Origin: Tenodera sinensis
Taxonomy: Eukaryota; Arthropoda; Insecta; Mantodea; Mantidae
Direction of reading: 5' to 3'
Assembly: GCA_030765045.1 (NCBI GenBank)
Contig: CM060962.1
Location: forward strand, 166,994,194 to 167,058,193
Length of the DNA: 64,000 nucleotides
The position numbers were made by a program, and so were the translations under genes. Positions 45,940-58,219 of the stretch are shown in pieces. Positions within the stretch are counted from its first letter, which is position 1. Each line of letters starts with the position of its first letter. Below the pieces are notes generated by a model. That model was not told the origin of the DNA. It made no database searches and worked only from the letters and a program-made list of their open reading frames with translations.

Positions 45940-48155
45940 TGAGAAATGATTAAAATGCTGAAAGGAATATAAAGTTACCGATTCCTTGCAAACAAGATTC
46001 GATTTTAATCTCCAGTTTACAAAGCAGACATTTACTCCTACGCAAAGTGGAGGGTTTGACTATTAAGTTAATTTTGGTGAAGTATAATATCTGTCAGATA
46101 ATATCACATCTTAAGTTTAGAATATCACTGACCCTTGTAAATCATCACGTATTCAGTATTCAATCTTCCATCATGTATGAGCGCGAATTTCTTCGGTACT
46201 CTTTTCTATTAATGATACTTCTATCAACGGAACGTGCAAATACTATTATATCGTTTTATCCTTATTTGTCTGTCGTTAATGAAAACAAAGAAACTGAAAC
46301 TCCACACCGAACACTGCAATACTCGTCCTTGTTATAGAGGTATTCTCTTTTATTTCTCTAAATAAATTAAACGAATATCTAGAAAGAAAGGAAACAAAAA
46401 TTTAAACCATTGCTAAAAGTGCTACGAACTTTTCGCCTTGCAGCGAAATCAGCTGCGAAGTTAGTGACAACAAGCTTAATATCATATGATACAGCGCGAA
46501 TGCCCATGTGGAGAATGCCTGAGAGCGTCGAGTCGCTCACCATGGAATTCAGAACTTCTAGCTGCCGAGGATTCGATCCCCGCCTTTCGCATGTTTATTT
46601 TCTAAGGTACAAAATTAACGAACGTGCTTAATTCTATACAGCTTTGTGTCAGGAATGGAGAATCCGATGAAGGCACACTGCGGAAATTGAGTTAATGGGG
46701 ACATGGCAACATTGTGTAGTGCTTAGAAATAAAGGACATGGCAACCTTGCTAGGTGCAAAGGTTTGTTTTCCGTACAACTGCATTCTGTTCTGTTTAATG
46801 TATCACTAATTACATTATTCACTGGCATCCAGAACTTGTAACAATGAATTTTTATCACCATAAAAACCGTATTTTACGCTATTACGCGCTCATATATATT
46901 TTAATATGGTAATATACTACGAAATTTATAGAGATGCCTTTGAATGTGAATATTTAAAGGGAAGTATTCATTTCGGGAGGTATGATTGACAGTTGAGATG
47001 GGCGTGTTCCCTGCTCCCTTTCAGCAATTGCAATTAATATATTATAAAGCATTCAGTTTTAAAATTGCAATCGTACTGCAGCATTCATAAGACGATGGGA
47101 GAAGTTACACCGATATCCGAAATAAAAATACCTAAAGAAGTAGATTTCATTAGTTTGTATAATCTTATATTTCACACGTTATATAAATAATGATGCTTCC
47201 GTTAAGAAACAACAAGAAAAAGGGAAATAAAAAATAATGTTAAATGTAATTCAAACTAATGTTAGCCCACCATTGTAGATTTGAACCAACATGCCTTAGC
47301 CAGTTCCGCTATAGCGAACACACTAAATTCGTCTAACTGACTAAACTCACGTCTGTAAGTCTAGCACCCAACGCTGGAATCACTTAAGTTCACAACTTAA
47401 TAAAACACCATAAGAATATATTTTCTGCAGGTGCACTGAAGTTAAATTTGCAATGTTTGCCCATTAATGTAGAAGGGTTGCTGAAATTTTGCTTTTCAAA
47501 ACTGCGAGGTGAGCTACAAGGTGACACGTCTGCCATGTCCTCTGAAAAGCAAGGGAAACATGACTAATTTAATTCTCATCATACCTTCTATGCAAGTACG
47601 CCTGAGAATTATGTGACCCTTCGCGCAGGACTCACTGAAGTTGGGTATTTACTTTTGTCAAAGATAGTATATTGTTGTGCAAGTCGTGCATTCTCCAACT
47701 TTATGGAAGGGAAATATTTCTCTCGCAGTGTTTTAGGTAGAGACCGAAATACGCTTTATATTCTACGGATGTCGGACACTGCAGTCTGTGAAAAGCAATA
47801 ATGAAAGTTGCTCTTGTTCTCACACCGCGTCTGGATAGAGCCCCCCAAGCCTAGTTGCTCGCGTGCATTCAAGATGCAAGTGCCTTCATTTCTCTGGACC
47901 AGACGAGGATTTAGTGTCCAGCGGCGAAGTGCTGCCTGCCAACTACTAAGGGATTACGTTTCAACCAAGATTACATTGCATGACAGTAGCGTTTGTTGTC
48001 TAACACTTCCCTGTTCAGATATTTTTTCCTCAGGAATCAAAACTGAACATCTCAACCCCGTTTCTAACTCAAATGTTTGGTAGCTTTTCTGAACTGAATA
48101 TCAGAGGAAATTGGGAGTGTGGACAAAAATGCTGTCATCCCTAATCTTAAAAATC
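45940..48155. other. No recognised gene; weak tRNA-like T-arm near 46565
   Basis: 'GCCGAGGATTCGATCCCCGC' at 46564-46583 looks like a T-arm with box B but lacks a clear box A. Frames at 46047-46337 and 47808-48083 show no domain. Confidence 0.35.
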
Positions 48156-48997
48156 TCATGTGTTGCACTCACATGACTTTCTCTACTCTTGTACTAACTA
48201 TTCTTACAAACTCTTATTCCTCTATCTTATGTTATTCTCGATAAACAGTTGTAGAAATGATCTTATTGCTGATTTTTTTGTAGGTTCAAGGGGTATATGG
48301 GACTACAGTAGGCTTTGAGCAATAGTCAACATTTTAAACCTGATCGCTATATGAAGGCTTTGGAATTCCGTTCTCTTAGCACGGCCAAGAGATAAAAAAG
48401 TGAATAGCGACTTTCCATTTAAGAAAAGTGTATGTACTGCAAATCTCACACAAGTAACAAGGAATATCTCCGAAATGGTTCGCTCCACAAAAAACGCATT
48501 TCAATACAACTTGTGTATTTTAACAAGATCTACATTTTTAGTATAGTAAGATTTGGTCCATCTCTTACGGTTTATCAGTTATGCAAAAGTAATCAAGAGT
48601 AGACAGGACTACGTGGGCTATAGACAGAAAATTCAAAATATCTTAAACATATGGCATTATAATCAAAATAGAGCTGTTTTTTAGAAAATAAAAATTTTCG
48701 AAAAATTTCCCATGTAAAGGTTAGTTTAGGGTAGAGGAATTTTCTTCAGAATCTTCATGTCGCATGCTTAAAAGATATTAAACCTAAATACCAAATTTGG
48801 TTTTTAACCGACTTTTAGTTTTTGAGTCATGTTGTTCACAGAGAGACACGTAGACACAGGAGGAGCTTTTTCTAAGAATGCTTGTTTTCTTTTTGGGACT
48901 CAGAAGGTCTCAAAACGTATATTTTCCGAAATCTCGATATCGAACTTTTGGATCGAATACAACACTTATCCTACTTACTATACGGAGTAGAGAAAGT
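48156..48997 (-). repeat. Family A repeat, copy 9, near full length
   Basis: ACTTTCTCTACT (48176-48187) and AGTAGAGAAAGT (48986-48997) bound it, with TGTTGCACTCACATG outside the left one as in copy 7. The minus strand shows all landmarks. Confidence 0.8.
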
Positions 48998-49757
48998 AGA
49001 GCTTCCTGCGAATAGTTATGAGGAGGCATAGGATTTCTTAAGCACTTGTCTTAAAGTGATCTACACTCAAACCACCTGGCAGTACAAAGAACGTAAACAA
49101 CAGTGGCCAAGGGGCACTGATGGCAAGTAAACACGATGTGATGGGTGCTCTTTGCAAACACCAACGAGGTATGCAGGGTGGGTCGTAATCCGCGGCCTTA
49201 AGGGAAGTAACAGTTGTTTTATTTCCTTTCATTCTAGCTTTATCAATTAGAAATTTCTATCACTGCTTACGAGACAATGAAAGTTAAGCATTAACATTTT
49301 CCTAATAGTTATAAAGTATGTACCAAGCTGCTTTTTGCATTAAGTGCATTAAAGGACAGATTTAAGTTAGGCCGTTCATTTCATTATTTCATTCAAACAC
49401 AAGTGTGTTTTCATGTTAGATACTTTCGTTAAATAAATTCGCTGACACCTGAAATAGTTGTGAGTAGGAATTGAAAGCCATCAAGATTCACATTCTTCCC
49501 ATAATTAGTAGCAACAGATTAGCAGCGACATCGGAGAGGGAGCGTACATTCTACTCCACAGGAGACCTGACCTAACATATAGGTATTTTTATCTCCTATC
49601 AGCCTACAAGGAAAAGCTGATACGAGTATCAAGAGTCGGTGCATTTGAAGCGTTTTGCTACAAATCTATGAAAGATAGAAACATGGTATTAATAAAGTTT
49701 TTCAGTATACTCAGCGAAGTCAGTCTCTGGTCTAAAGAATATATAAGGCCATTCTAA
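48998..49757. other. No recognised feature
   Basis: The frame at 49038-49232 has no domain. Confidence 0.35.
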
Positions 49758-50365
49758 ACGACATAAAAACCAAGACCTCAACTAACATTCGCCGCAGTTG
49801 CCCTCATGCCCCTCATTAATCGCAAGACCATCCAACAAATACAAGCATTTGAACGACGATGTCTAAGAACGGCCTTCAAACTAAAGAGAGACTACAAGTC
49901 AAATCTGGTACACAGCCACACAAATACTAAACCCATAGACAACCACATAGCCCAACTAATGCTACAATATATCCACAAAGCCCACACAAGAAAACACAGA
50001 CGACAACTAATAAGAACAGCGCAAAATATGAGAACCCTCCCTCCCGGCCAAAAAGAAAAAAATCCACCACTGCTCACACTGATCAGGATATATGATAAAT
50101 ACCAACAAGACGAACTGGACAAAGTAGAACAACACATACAGACACTCAACCAACTACTGAGCCGATAAACCAACACCCCGACAGGAAAACAACATCATAA
50201 GACAACAGTAATGCGAGGCGAGTCAATTGCAGCAGCACAAGGAAACAACATTAAGACAAGAAAAATCCAATTTTTTCTCAGTCGGCACTAAATGGTTGTG
50301 GGACCTGGTACCAAAAAACCCGCCTTCGAACGTCACTGATGTGCACTAATATTTAAAAAAAAAAA
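49758..50365 (+). pseudogene. C-terminal end and 3' UTR of a LINE
   Basis: From about 49780 the frame reads LTFAAVALMPLINRKTIQQI, then QAFERRCLRTAFKL. This is like the 'L.YAAP.W.P.........LQ..QN.CLR' block after the RT domain of jockey/I-type LINEs. The frame stays open to 50168 and is rich in Gln, Asn and Lys. An A-run at 50354-50365 may be the poly-A tail. The 5' part is missing, which is normal for LINE insertions. Confidence 0.5.
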
Positions 50366-51141
50366 CATGACAATCTGCCCCACCGCCGAAGATCTCCAAG
50401 CACACGACACACACAAAACCAAGCTAGGCTGAAGAGGGGAAACCCTAAGCAGCCCGGGCATGGTGTATACCATGTCCAAATTCCTCACTTTATTATTTAT
50501 TATTTACATAAAAACCTGTAAATATTCACAGTCATTCCTCACAAATCTGAACATAAAACACAACGCCGCATTGCTCTGCTCTGGTCCATTTCGAGATCTG
50601 TCGTGTGGCACAGAGAAGTAGATAAGGTTAAAAGTTAAAAATAATTTAAAAATATTTTAAGATTTCTAATGTTAAGAAAATCAAATCAAAGTGAATGGCA
50701 AACGCTTTCCGGAAAAAAATCAATTTTTAAATCTAAGGTAAAGAAGAGTCAGAAAAGCGTTGAAGGATTTTTAAAGAGAACGGAAAAACAAAAGCCACGA
50801 AGATGATTTGTTGTGATTATGACGCAATCACGATCACAATGACGACGTTTATCTTAAAACATTTCATTTCCCTTTGAGTCCTATAATACACAAGTTTGTG
50901 TTTAGGCATTCTGAAAGGATACCATTCAGTTTGGAGAACAATGATACCGAAGGCAAGTTCTTTGGTTTTCTTTAGTTTCCAAAATATTGATTTTCCTCTG
51001 GAGCACAAGTTAAACATCTAAGGAGAGAGGATAAATGAGAAAAGCAACTAAGAAATATTGTTGATGTAGCTTCCATGAACCAAGCAATTACATAGAGACT
51101 ACAGTTTTTAAAATTATTTTTGATGGTATTGTTGCTTTGAC
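50366..51141. other. No recognised feature
   Basis: Sequence directly after the A-run ('GGGCATGGTGTATACCATGTCC', 50457-50478, is a short palindrome-like word) may still be LINE 3' UTR. Otherwise nothing is supported. Confidence 0.35.
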
Positions 51142-51595
51142 CGAACGAGTTGGCTCTGCGGTAACTTGCGAGGCTCCCAATGAGGAAGTCGTGGGTTCAA
51201 TGCCCGTAGAATGCTCACTCTGACCTTGAGCTTTTCTGGTTTTCCCTGGTCAGTAGGCGAATGTGTAGTGGTCTCCCATCGACTCTCATCTCATGTTCCT
51301 TTCTGTCCGTTTCTTCTTATGTTACCGGTGTGCTTCCAGGTTTCGTGGCGTGGATGCTTGCTCCAAGAAAAGAGTAGGTATTCCCTGTTGACTCTAGAAG
51401 GTTGGCTAGTTCACCGCCCTCTATGGGCAGATGCAGTAGTGTGACGGGTCTTCGAGAGAGGCATGATTAGGAACCTCCGCGCATCTCTGTAGCCTATGTG
51501 CCTGGGACTTGGAGCCTCCTGTGGTTCTATCACTTCATTCCTTCATACTGAGGGGTACATACTAGCCACAACAGACTTCGCGTGAGGTGTCTCCT
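51142..51595 (+). mobile_element. tRNA-derived SINE-T1, with head
   Basis: The head 'GAGTTGGCTCTGCGGTAAC' has box A TGGCTCTGCGG (51152-51162), and 'GTGGGTTCAATGCCC' holds box B (51193-51203). The central domain 'GGTTTTCCCTGGTCAGTAGG' and a body matching 5575-5995 follow. It shares head and central domain with the SINEs at 58220, 54092 and 43645, which have other 3' bodies. Confidence 0.65.
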
Positions 51596-53199
51596 TCGAC
51601 TGCACACCCTATACTCCATTATTGATTTAGGTAGTGTAAAGACCCAAGCAGTGACATAGAAACTGCAGCTTTTAAAAGGTACACTTGAACCGAACTAAAA
51701 GCGATACGCTTTACTCTACACACTAAATGCAAAATTTAGCCTTTGAACTCGTACAGAACATGGAAGAACAACAGAGGAGTAAAATGAGATATATTATTAC
51801 AGAAATAATATAAAAATCACTTAGGCATTTGCATGCTGGTCACCTTTAAATGAGATTACGCAATCTAGTCTCAGCATCTCTATCTTGTAATGTTGATGCA
51901 GAATCTGAACAAATATAACCTAGATAATGTTCGCAAAGGTTCTTGTGTTTATATTGACTCTAGGAAACAGATTTATAAACAAGGGAAAAATTTGAAGCAT
52001 TTTTACTGCTGCTTTAATAGCACATGGTCCATGAGCAGTAAAATCTTCAATGAAATCCCAAAGCCTTTCTCCAATTAACATTACCTTCACCGAGGCTGAA
52101 AGCCCTCATTGACTCCACACTCCATTATCGTCGGGAGACAAAATTTCAAACGGCGAGATGCTGAACAAGGGTATTTTGTTCAGGTAATCGGCACTCCACC
52201 TTGTCCCCTTGAACCTACAGATATCTGAAGTTGACTATGTAATACCTCCCATCTTTGTGCCTAAAATCTGCAAGGCATAGAACAGGAATGTAAAGCACAT
52301 ATTAACGCTTCTATAGAAGTTGCTCTACAAGGTGTTCAGAAATTCCAGTTACAAACTTCTACGGCCAGTAAACGGTAATGAATAGGTACTTCTGAATAGA
52401 AATCCATATGGAGAAATATGTTTCCGTGCTGTAGGTAAAACCACTTCTAAGAGTTGAAAGAGACAATAATTATTTAATTACTAGTATTGTTAAATCACAA
52501 TTAAATTGGAATGAATGAAGCAAATGAACTTCATTTTGTCATTATAACGACTATTTTTTTCTACGAAAACTTGCCTTAATCCATTTGAATAGGTTTCAGT
52601 GAGCTTAGATCCAATGCCCAGAAGAAACCCGCAACATTATGAGTAATTTCTAGCTTCTTTAATGACAAATCATTGTTAATTACATTTGATGCCTATGTGA
52701 AAGTTACCTAAATGTATATGTATATAACAATCTGACAAAAGATGACATGCATTGCCAATTATATTATAACTAAACAGTAGGACGTGGCAGGAAAAGCCTA
52801 GCCGAAGTTTAAAACAAAGCTCTATTCATAGCTGTAAATACACATAACGTAAATGTTCTTGTTTTGTTTTGCTTTTTGTGGTTGTAAATGTGTCTTTTAT
52901 ATGCTATTCTAAGCATTATTGACATATTCAATGTTCACCGGCCTCGATGACTACTTGTGAACTCGCTGGACGCAATCCAATCTAATCTAATTCACAATAT
53001 TCTTTTCAAAGTAGTGTACCTAAAATCAGAAACAGAAGCATTTGTAGCCAGCGTTTCTTATTGTGAACGTTTTCTATTGAATCCGCTACAAATTATTCAG
53101 TCCGTAACACATTTCTCTGAAGAGCATTCCCAATTTTTTTTTCCGTTAGAGAACATATAAACTTTGTGTCCTTACTGTAAAACTTATCTGTCTGTGGAA
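51596..53199. other. AT-rich; possible transposon edge near 52329
   Basis: 'AAGGTGTTCAGAAATTCCAG' followed by 'TTACAAACTTCTACGG' (52329-52365) has the look of a DNA-transposon end. No partner end was found. Frames are short. Confidence 0.3.
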
Positions 53200-53341
53200 A
53201 TTGTTCTTCCACACAAGCCGTGAGTTGGACAAGATTGAAAAGGGGTACGAGGAGACTGAAAATTTCAATAGCATAGCCAGGATTTGAATCAAGGATCTTC
53301 TGCTCTCCGTCCCGTTGCTCTAGGCACTGAGCTACCATGGC
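53200..53341 (-). mobile_element. SINE-E, minus-strand member of a head-to-head pair
   Basis: On the minus strand: 'CCATGGTAGCTCAGTGCCTA' (box A, complement of 53324-53334), GATTCAAATCC (box B, complement of 53280-53290), then 'TGAAATTTTCAGTC' and 'CGTACCCCTTTTC'. The plus-strand copy 40 bases away has the same order. Confidence 0.6.
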
Positions 53342-53377
53342 AATGTACCCACACGACATAGAAAAGAATGCGTCGGC

Positions 53378-53500
53378 ACGTTGCCTTGATAGCTTAGTGG
53401 TTAGAGCATTCGGACGGAGACCGTAAGGTCCACGCTTCAAATCCGGTCTATGACGTTGAATTTTCCACTCTTATTCTACCCTTTCCGACCAACCTGTCTA
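53378..53500 (+). mobile_element. SINE-E, plus-strand member of a head-to-head pair
   Basis: Box A TAGCTTAGTGG is at 53390-53400 and box B GCTTCAAATCC at 53434-53444. 'TTGAATTTTCCACTC' and 'TCTACCCTTTCCGACC' follow. The head resembles a tRNA gene (GATAGCTTAGTGGTTAGAGC), but the missing acceptor pairing and the shared 3' body argue for a SINE rather than a tRNA gene. Confidence 0.6.
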
Positions 53501-54091
53501 TTGCGTAAGGTTTTGCTTTCTTTCTTTTAATTCCAATTAGATTCAGTAGCTGTAATTTAGATACGGGTGTTTGTTCAGAATTTTGAATTTTGCTCTGTGT
53601 ATGATGTAGGAAACTAAAGAACCAGATGTTATTTCTTGCATCTCGACTAGCTCTTACATCATTAGCAGGCAAAGGAATTCTTGAACAGTTGGCTTCAAAT
53701 TATTTACGTTCTACACAGAATGGAAAACACCAGTGGCGAAGGGTCACCGAAAGACATGTAAAAGCTGTTCAAAAACGCCAAAAGACTGTACGAGGGATGG
53801 GGGAAGTTGGTTTGTTATCTCCGACATCTCTGCCTATAATCCAGTAGGTAACATTTCATTCCGTCCTAGCTTTAATGCTTGGGCTATTTCTGGCTGTTCC
53901 TGATGATCCCAATCCAATAACATTAGGATCCTGCGTGACATGAAACAGCCCGGACTCTGACCTACGCTGCTACTCTAACATATTCAAACATTTCTGAGGC
54001 TATCGATTAGAACTTGTGCAAGCACATTTTCCTTTGTCTCGGATGAGTTTCGAAAACCAGAGTAAGCATGCGGCGGTACGGAAATATCTCT
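53501..54091. other. No recognised feature
   Basis: The frame at 53626-53847 shows no domain. Wording near 53680-53760 is faintly repeated at 57880-57960 ('GGCTTC(A/G)A(A/G)TTAT'), so it may be an unnamed repeat. Confidence 0.35.
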
Positions 54092-54330
54092 TAGTAGGTT
54101 CATCGGCACTGGTGGAATCGTTAAGATATGAACTCGCGGTTCAAACTCCGACAGGGCCGTACTCCCCGACTGAGGTTTTTGTAACAGGTTTTCTTCACTC
54201 CTCAGAACCGGTGAATGCCCGAGAGATATCCTATACTTAGGCCTAGAATCTTTCCTTCCCTAATTACCTTTCCCAACTATCATTTCGTGTACCACCACAG
54301 TCACTGCCTATGGTGCCCTATGTAGTAAGA
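54092..54330 (+). mobile_element. SINE with shared head and central domain, diverged
   Basis: 'GAACTCGCGGTTCAAACTCC' carries box B. 'CCGACTGAGGTTTTTGTAAC' and 'CCGGTGAATGCCCGAGAGAT' parallel 'CCTGACCTTGGGTTTTTCGG' and 'GGCGAATGCTGGGAAGGAT' of the element at 58220. The 3' body differs. Confidence 0.5.
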
Positions 54331-54795
54331 ACGGGCGATAAACAACACTATACCACTTGGGTCAAACCCTAACCAACATTTTTCCCTCAATCGTCATTTA
54401 AGACGATTCATAGACAAGTTGAGTGTAAGACAAAATACATTCGCATCACCGACAGACGGAGTTTGATTCGGAAAACATCGGAAGCATTCACTGACGCTGG
54501 GTTCACAATTCCACTATTTAATATCACCCAATCTTCATTTCAAAGCTATACGATTAATAGGAAGATGCCTTTCCGTTTAACTGTATGTATGGTAGCCGAG
54601 CACTGAAACGCATGTGTTTTAATTAGATCAACCTGGGACTCTGTCTCATTCTTCAATTATAAACGGCGCTGAGATGATCATGCGCGCACATCATAGCATT
54701 GGAATTCGGCATGATATGTTAACAATCATCTTGAGTTTCACTACGGCAGAGCGCACACATACCTAAAGACGAAGCTACAAGGATATCTCTCCTTA
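54331..54795. other. No recognised feature
   Basis: May contain the 5' end of the transposase remnant that follows. No inverted end was found. Confidence 0.3.
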
Positions 54796-55330
54796 TATTA
54801 CTGAACGTTGCTGGATACTCTGTGTTTCAGGTGGCAAAAACAGTCGAAGTCCCTATATCTACGGCTACGAAGTGGATGCGGTTATATATTGAACAAATTG
54901 TTCGTTGTCGCCTTGGTTCGAGTCAAAAACAGGCATACAGAAATCCCTTCTAGCATGTGTCTTCTTAGAAGTCATTCTAATTTCCCTGGGTCAAACCGCA
55001 CAGCACCGTTTGACTACAGCAGGCTCTTTGCTAAGGCAGCTAAGAAGCAGTCTTACACATGATCACAGACTGTGCCGCCTTACATTTGCAGAAGAAAATG
55101 TCAAGCATAATTGGAATATGTTTATATTCACAGAGAATGTGACAGTCTCAAGAGATATTCTAGGTGTGTTGTGGCAGCTTGATGCTATATTAAATATGCC
55201 AGCAATACAAAGACATTCTCGAAAATATCATGGTTCCTTCTGTAAGGCTAGATATCCCGATGGAATGATTGAATTCCAGCAGAACTCCATATGAAAGGTG
55301 ACAACACAACGATGCTACGCTTCGAGATTT
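54796..55330 (+). pseudogene. Tc1/mariner-like transposase remnant
   Basis: The first frame reads LNVAGYSVFQVAKTVEVPIS-TATKWMRLYIEQ (about 54802-54900), a helix-turn-helix of the GYSVRQVA..FGVS.ST...W type. A frameshift leads to HDHRLCRLTFAEENVKHNWN and MFIFTENVTVS (about 55055-55145), the region of the first catalytic Asp, here FTEN. RYPDGMIEFQQNSI (about 55250-55292) corresponds to the (Y/F)P.G.I.FQQDN block; its second catalytic Asp is missing. The C-terminus is absent. It is distinct from the Tc1-like element at 18058. Confidence 0.6.
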
Positions 55331-56894
55331 TACTTTTTTTGTCTTAGGATGCACAAACTGAAGTGATAAGATATCGTGATGAAACTACAACTGTCGGTGA
55401 GTATCCATTGGTGTGTCCTCGAGAACTGGCGGGAGATTTAAGACACGATCTGAACTGGTTCTACTTGTGGCACATTTTCAGATATTATCTATGTACCTAC
55501 ACCTCTCTAGAAGCTTGCAACAGGAGTTTTCGATAGAAAACAAATATGGAGTAAAGAATACGATGTCCTTTCTCCAAAGCATCGGAATTGCAGGCACAGG
55601 TTATTTCCACCACATTCACACATGATCAGTATAGCCATAAGTTGTGCCTGATCTTATATGTTGGTTACACTGGTGATCTAAACAAAGTTACACATCTTTA
55701 TAACAAGAGAGACTTAATTTAAGTTGGATATTACCACTGGACGCTAAGGAGGGGTTCCCAAAACCTAAAAATACAAGCCCCGGACAACATATATCATTTT
55801 AGCAAGGGAGGGAAATGAGTGAAGAAAAAATCTACAACACGCAAAATTAACTATTATAAAAGCTGCTGTGAAACTTACTCACAAGCGAAGCACAGCTCTT
55901 AATTGTCCAGGGGAAAGAGCAGGAAATGAGACCGTAGGAGGGGTAGAACATATATTCCAAAGAAATGTTATTTCAGTTTCTCACATCCCGTACCCACGAA
56001 GGCCTGCAGGGCAATGCAAGAAATTAATGGTGGTGCTTAAAAGTCTGATGGCCCTCCCAACCCACCAGAGGATCGACTAACTGATAAAGCAGAAAATCTA
56101 GTACCCCTAGATGATGATTACACGTCGATCTTTTGTAACACACGTGTGCCGCATCTCTTACTTTAATAATAAATTTGGTTTTTGCTTCGACGCTCATATG
56201 TACTTCAAATTTTCCAACATTCGTGTTGGACAATTATATTTGTCACGGAATCAGTTTAAGGCTATCTGCAATGTACAGCAATGCTATAACATTTTCGTCA
56301 ATTATAAAAGAGAGGAAAAGATATTCACAAAGAAATAAACGATACAGGGTAAACAAAGCAAAAAGGAGCTAGTACATAAGAAAATAAATACTATTATAGC
56401 TATTTTATGTCAGCAGAAGCAATCATTTTCGTTTTTCTGCGAAACCATCGAGATTTGAATAGAATAATTATTTAAACATGTGTTTGCATATGCAGTAGAT
56501 ATAGAGGGGAAAGAAAGATATTACGAACCGAAGAGCTTTGTGCGTTTAGTGTGCTAGAAATACGTAAATTTTGCTTTGGTAATGATTTCCAAACTAAAAT
56601 TATTACAGAGCGTTAATCTGTTTTATTCAGAATAAATTTATCTCTATTGATTCTGTTTGTCTGTATGTCGTCTATTTGTTTTTTAAGTTAAATGTCCTTG
56701 AACTAAACGGACAGTATGCAGTTACGAGTGAAATCTCAGATGAGATGGTGGATCTAAATCCCTAACACTGAGGAAAATCCCCCAATAAAGATATACCTAA
56801 CTAGGCAGTTTCACCCAACAGGGATTTAAACTTGCGTAATGGATTTCCCTACATCGTATGGTAAGAGAAAATCAAAAGAAGTTAACAACTTTTT
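55331..56894. other. No recognised feature
   Basis: Frames at 55413-55625 and 55868-56372 lack domains. Confidence 0.35.
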
Positions 56895-57575
56895 TTTTTT
56901 GGTACCCAAATAACGAAGAGTGGCATAACTCCTTAGATATTCACGATACCTGGAATATTCTGTTAATGGCCTCAGTATTCGTCTTTTCAGAATGAGCTTT
57001 GCACAATTTCCGTACGAGATAGACCATATCTTACTACACATAAAATGTAGGTCTCGCTAAAGTTCAGAGTTTATGTCAAATAGTTTTTGTGGTGTTAACC
57101 ATTTCCGAGATATTCTTTATCTTGGTTTGAATTTTCAAATACTTTTACTTTTTCAGGTGGGAAGTCGCTATTTATTTTTCTAGGAGTCCTGCAAGGAACT
57201 TTGAATTTCAAGCCCATCATATAGTGCTCTCATTTCTTAACGGCCCCTGGTTGCGAAGATGGCATATACCAGACGTAGGTACCGGGGCTCCGAGCACGTC
57301 CCACCCTCCAGGAATGCACTCCACTAGTGACGCCTGTGGTGGGCAGAGGTGGGGAACACAGCGGCCGGACGGTAGGCCTTGATCCAGAAAGGGCTGTTGC
57401 GCCGCGAGATTAGTTTATTTATAACCTCTATCTACTTGTTATGTCTATAAAGAAATGTGTAAATGTGGAATTATAGTCGGTTTCAATTAACAAGAATAAG
57501 ATAGAAAAATATGCTTTTGCAAGAACAGTTTGTGAAAGTTTGAGAATAGAAAGTCATGCCAATGCAACAAATCAG
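56895..57575 (+). repeat. Family A repeat, copy 10, split by a SINE-D fragment
   Basis: The left part (to about 57242) has 'GAGATAGACCATATCTTACTA', 'TAACCATTTCCGAGATATTC' and 'CATCATATAG'. After the SINE fragment (57243-57412) family A resumes with 'CAAGAATAAGATAG', 'CTTTTGCAAGAACAGTTTGT' and 'GAAAGTCATGCCAATGCAAC'. The SINE therefore landed in an existing family A copy. Confidence 0.65.
57243..57412 (+). mobile_element. SINE-D 3' fragment nested in family A
   Basis: It contains 'CCCTGGTTGCGAAGA', 'GAGCACGTCCCACCCTCC', 'GTGACGCCTGTGGTGGGCAG', 'CAGCGGCCGGACGGTAGG' and 'GGGCTGTTGCGCC'. It is strongly 5' truncated, lacking the head and first half. Confidence 0.75.
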
Positions 57576-58219
57576 TTTTTAAATATAGTATTATAGTTTT
57601 TAACCTAATCTTACTTATTGGGCCACCCTTGTAGATTCATTCTAAGGTATCCCTTTCAAAAAAGGAGTAAGAATTGCTGATTTACCACCATTATGTGAGT
57701 CAACATTTCCATGGGCAAGTCCCTAAAACTCTTGACCATGAAAAGTTGCAACTTGATATGGATTTATGTCCAATTAACTTATTTTCATCAGACATACTCC
57801 TTTAAGTGCCTAAGGCACACGTATCAGCTAAATAGGAATCAAAAGTTAAAAATGGCCTAATTACCAGGCATGGGTATTCTTAAGCAGTTGGCTTCGAGTT
57901 ATCTGTATTATTCAAACCATCATTGCATAGAACGTACAGAACTGTAGCCATGAGTCACTGTTCAGTGTTAAAACACGGTCTGATGATTGGACTGCACACC
58001 TCAACATACGGTACAAGGGATAGGGGGGTAGTTTGTTATCTACTTTACAGCGCAAAACACGGTAACAGTTAAACCTAACATCCTTTTGTCCTGGCTTTAA
58101 TGTTTAGGAATTCCTATGCCTGATAATTACCACCTGGAACGCGGGATTTAAATGTTGCACAGCCGTCGTTCCGCCTTGGAGAGTTCCACTCTCTGTCTAT
58201 CTGTCTGTCTGTGTCTGTA
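57576..58219. other. No gene; short TCTG microsatellite near 58195
   Basis: About 30 bases of TCTG/TCTA repeats lie just before the minus-strand SINE. Nothing else is recognised. Confidence 0.4.

Noticed and set aside
49806..50168. Stand-alone host gene of 120 codons
   Set aside because: Its upstream continuation reads like the post-RT region of a LINE, and an A-run lies downstream, so a truncated LINE explains it better.
53378..53450. Possible tRNA gene
   Set aside because: Boxes A and B are good, but a 3' body shared with the inverted neighbour and no clear acceptor stem point to a SINE head.
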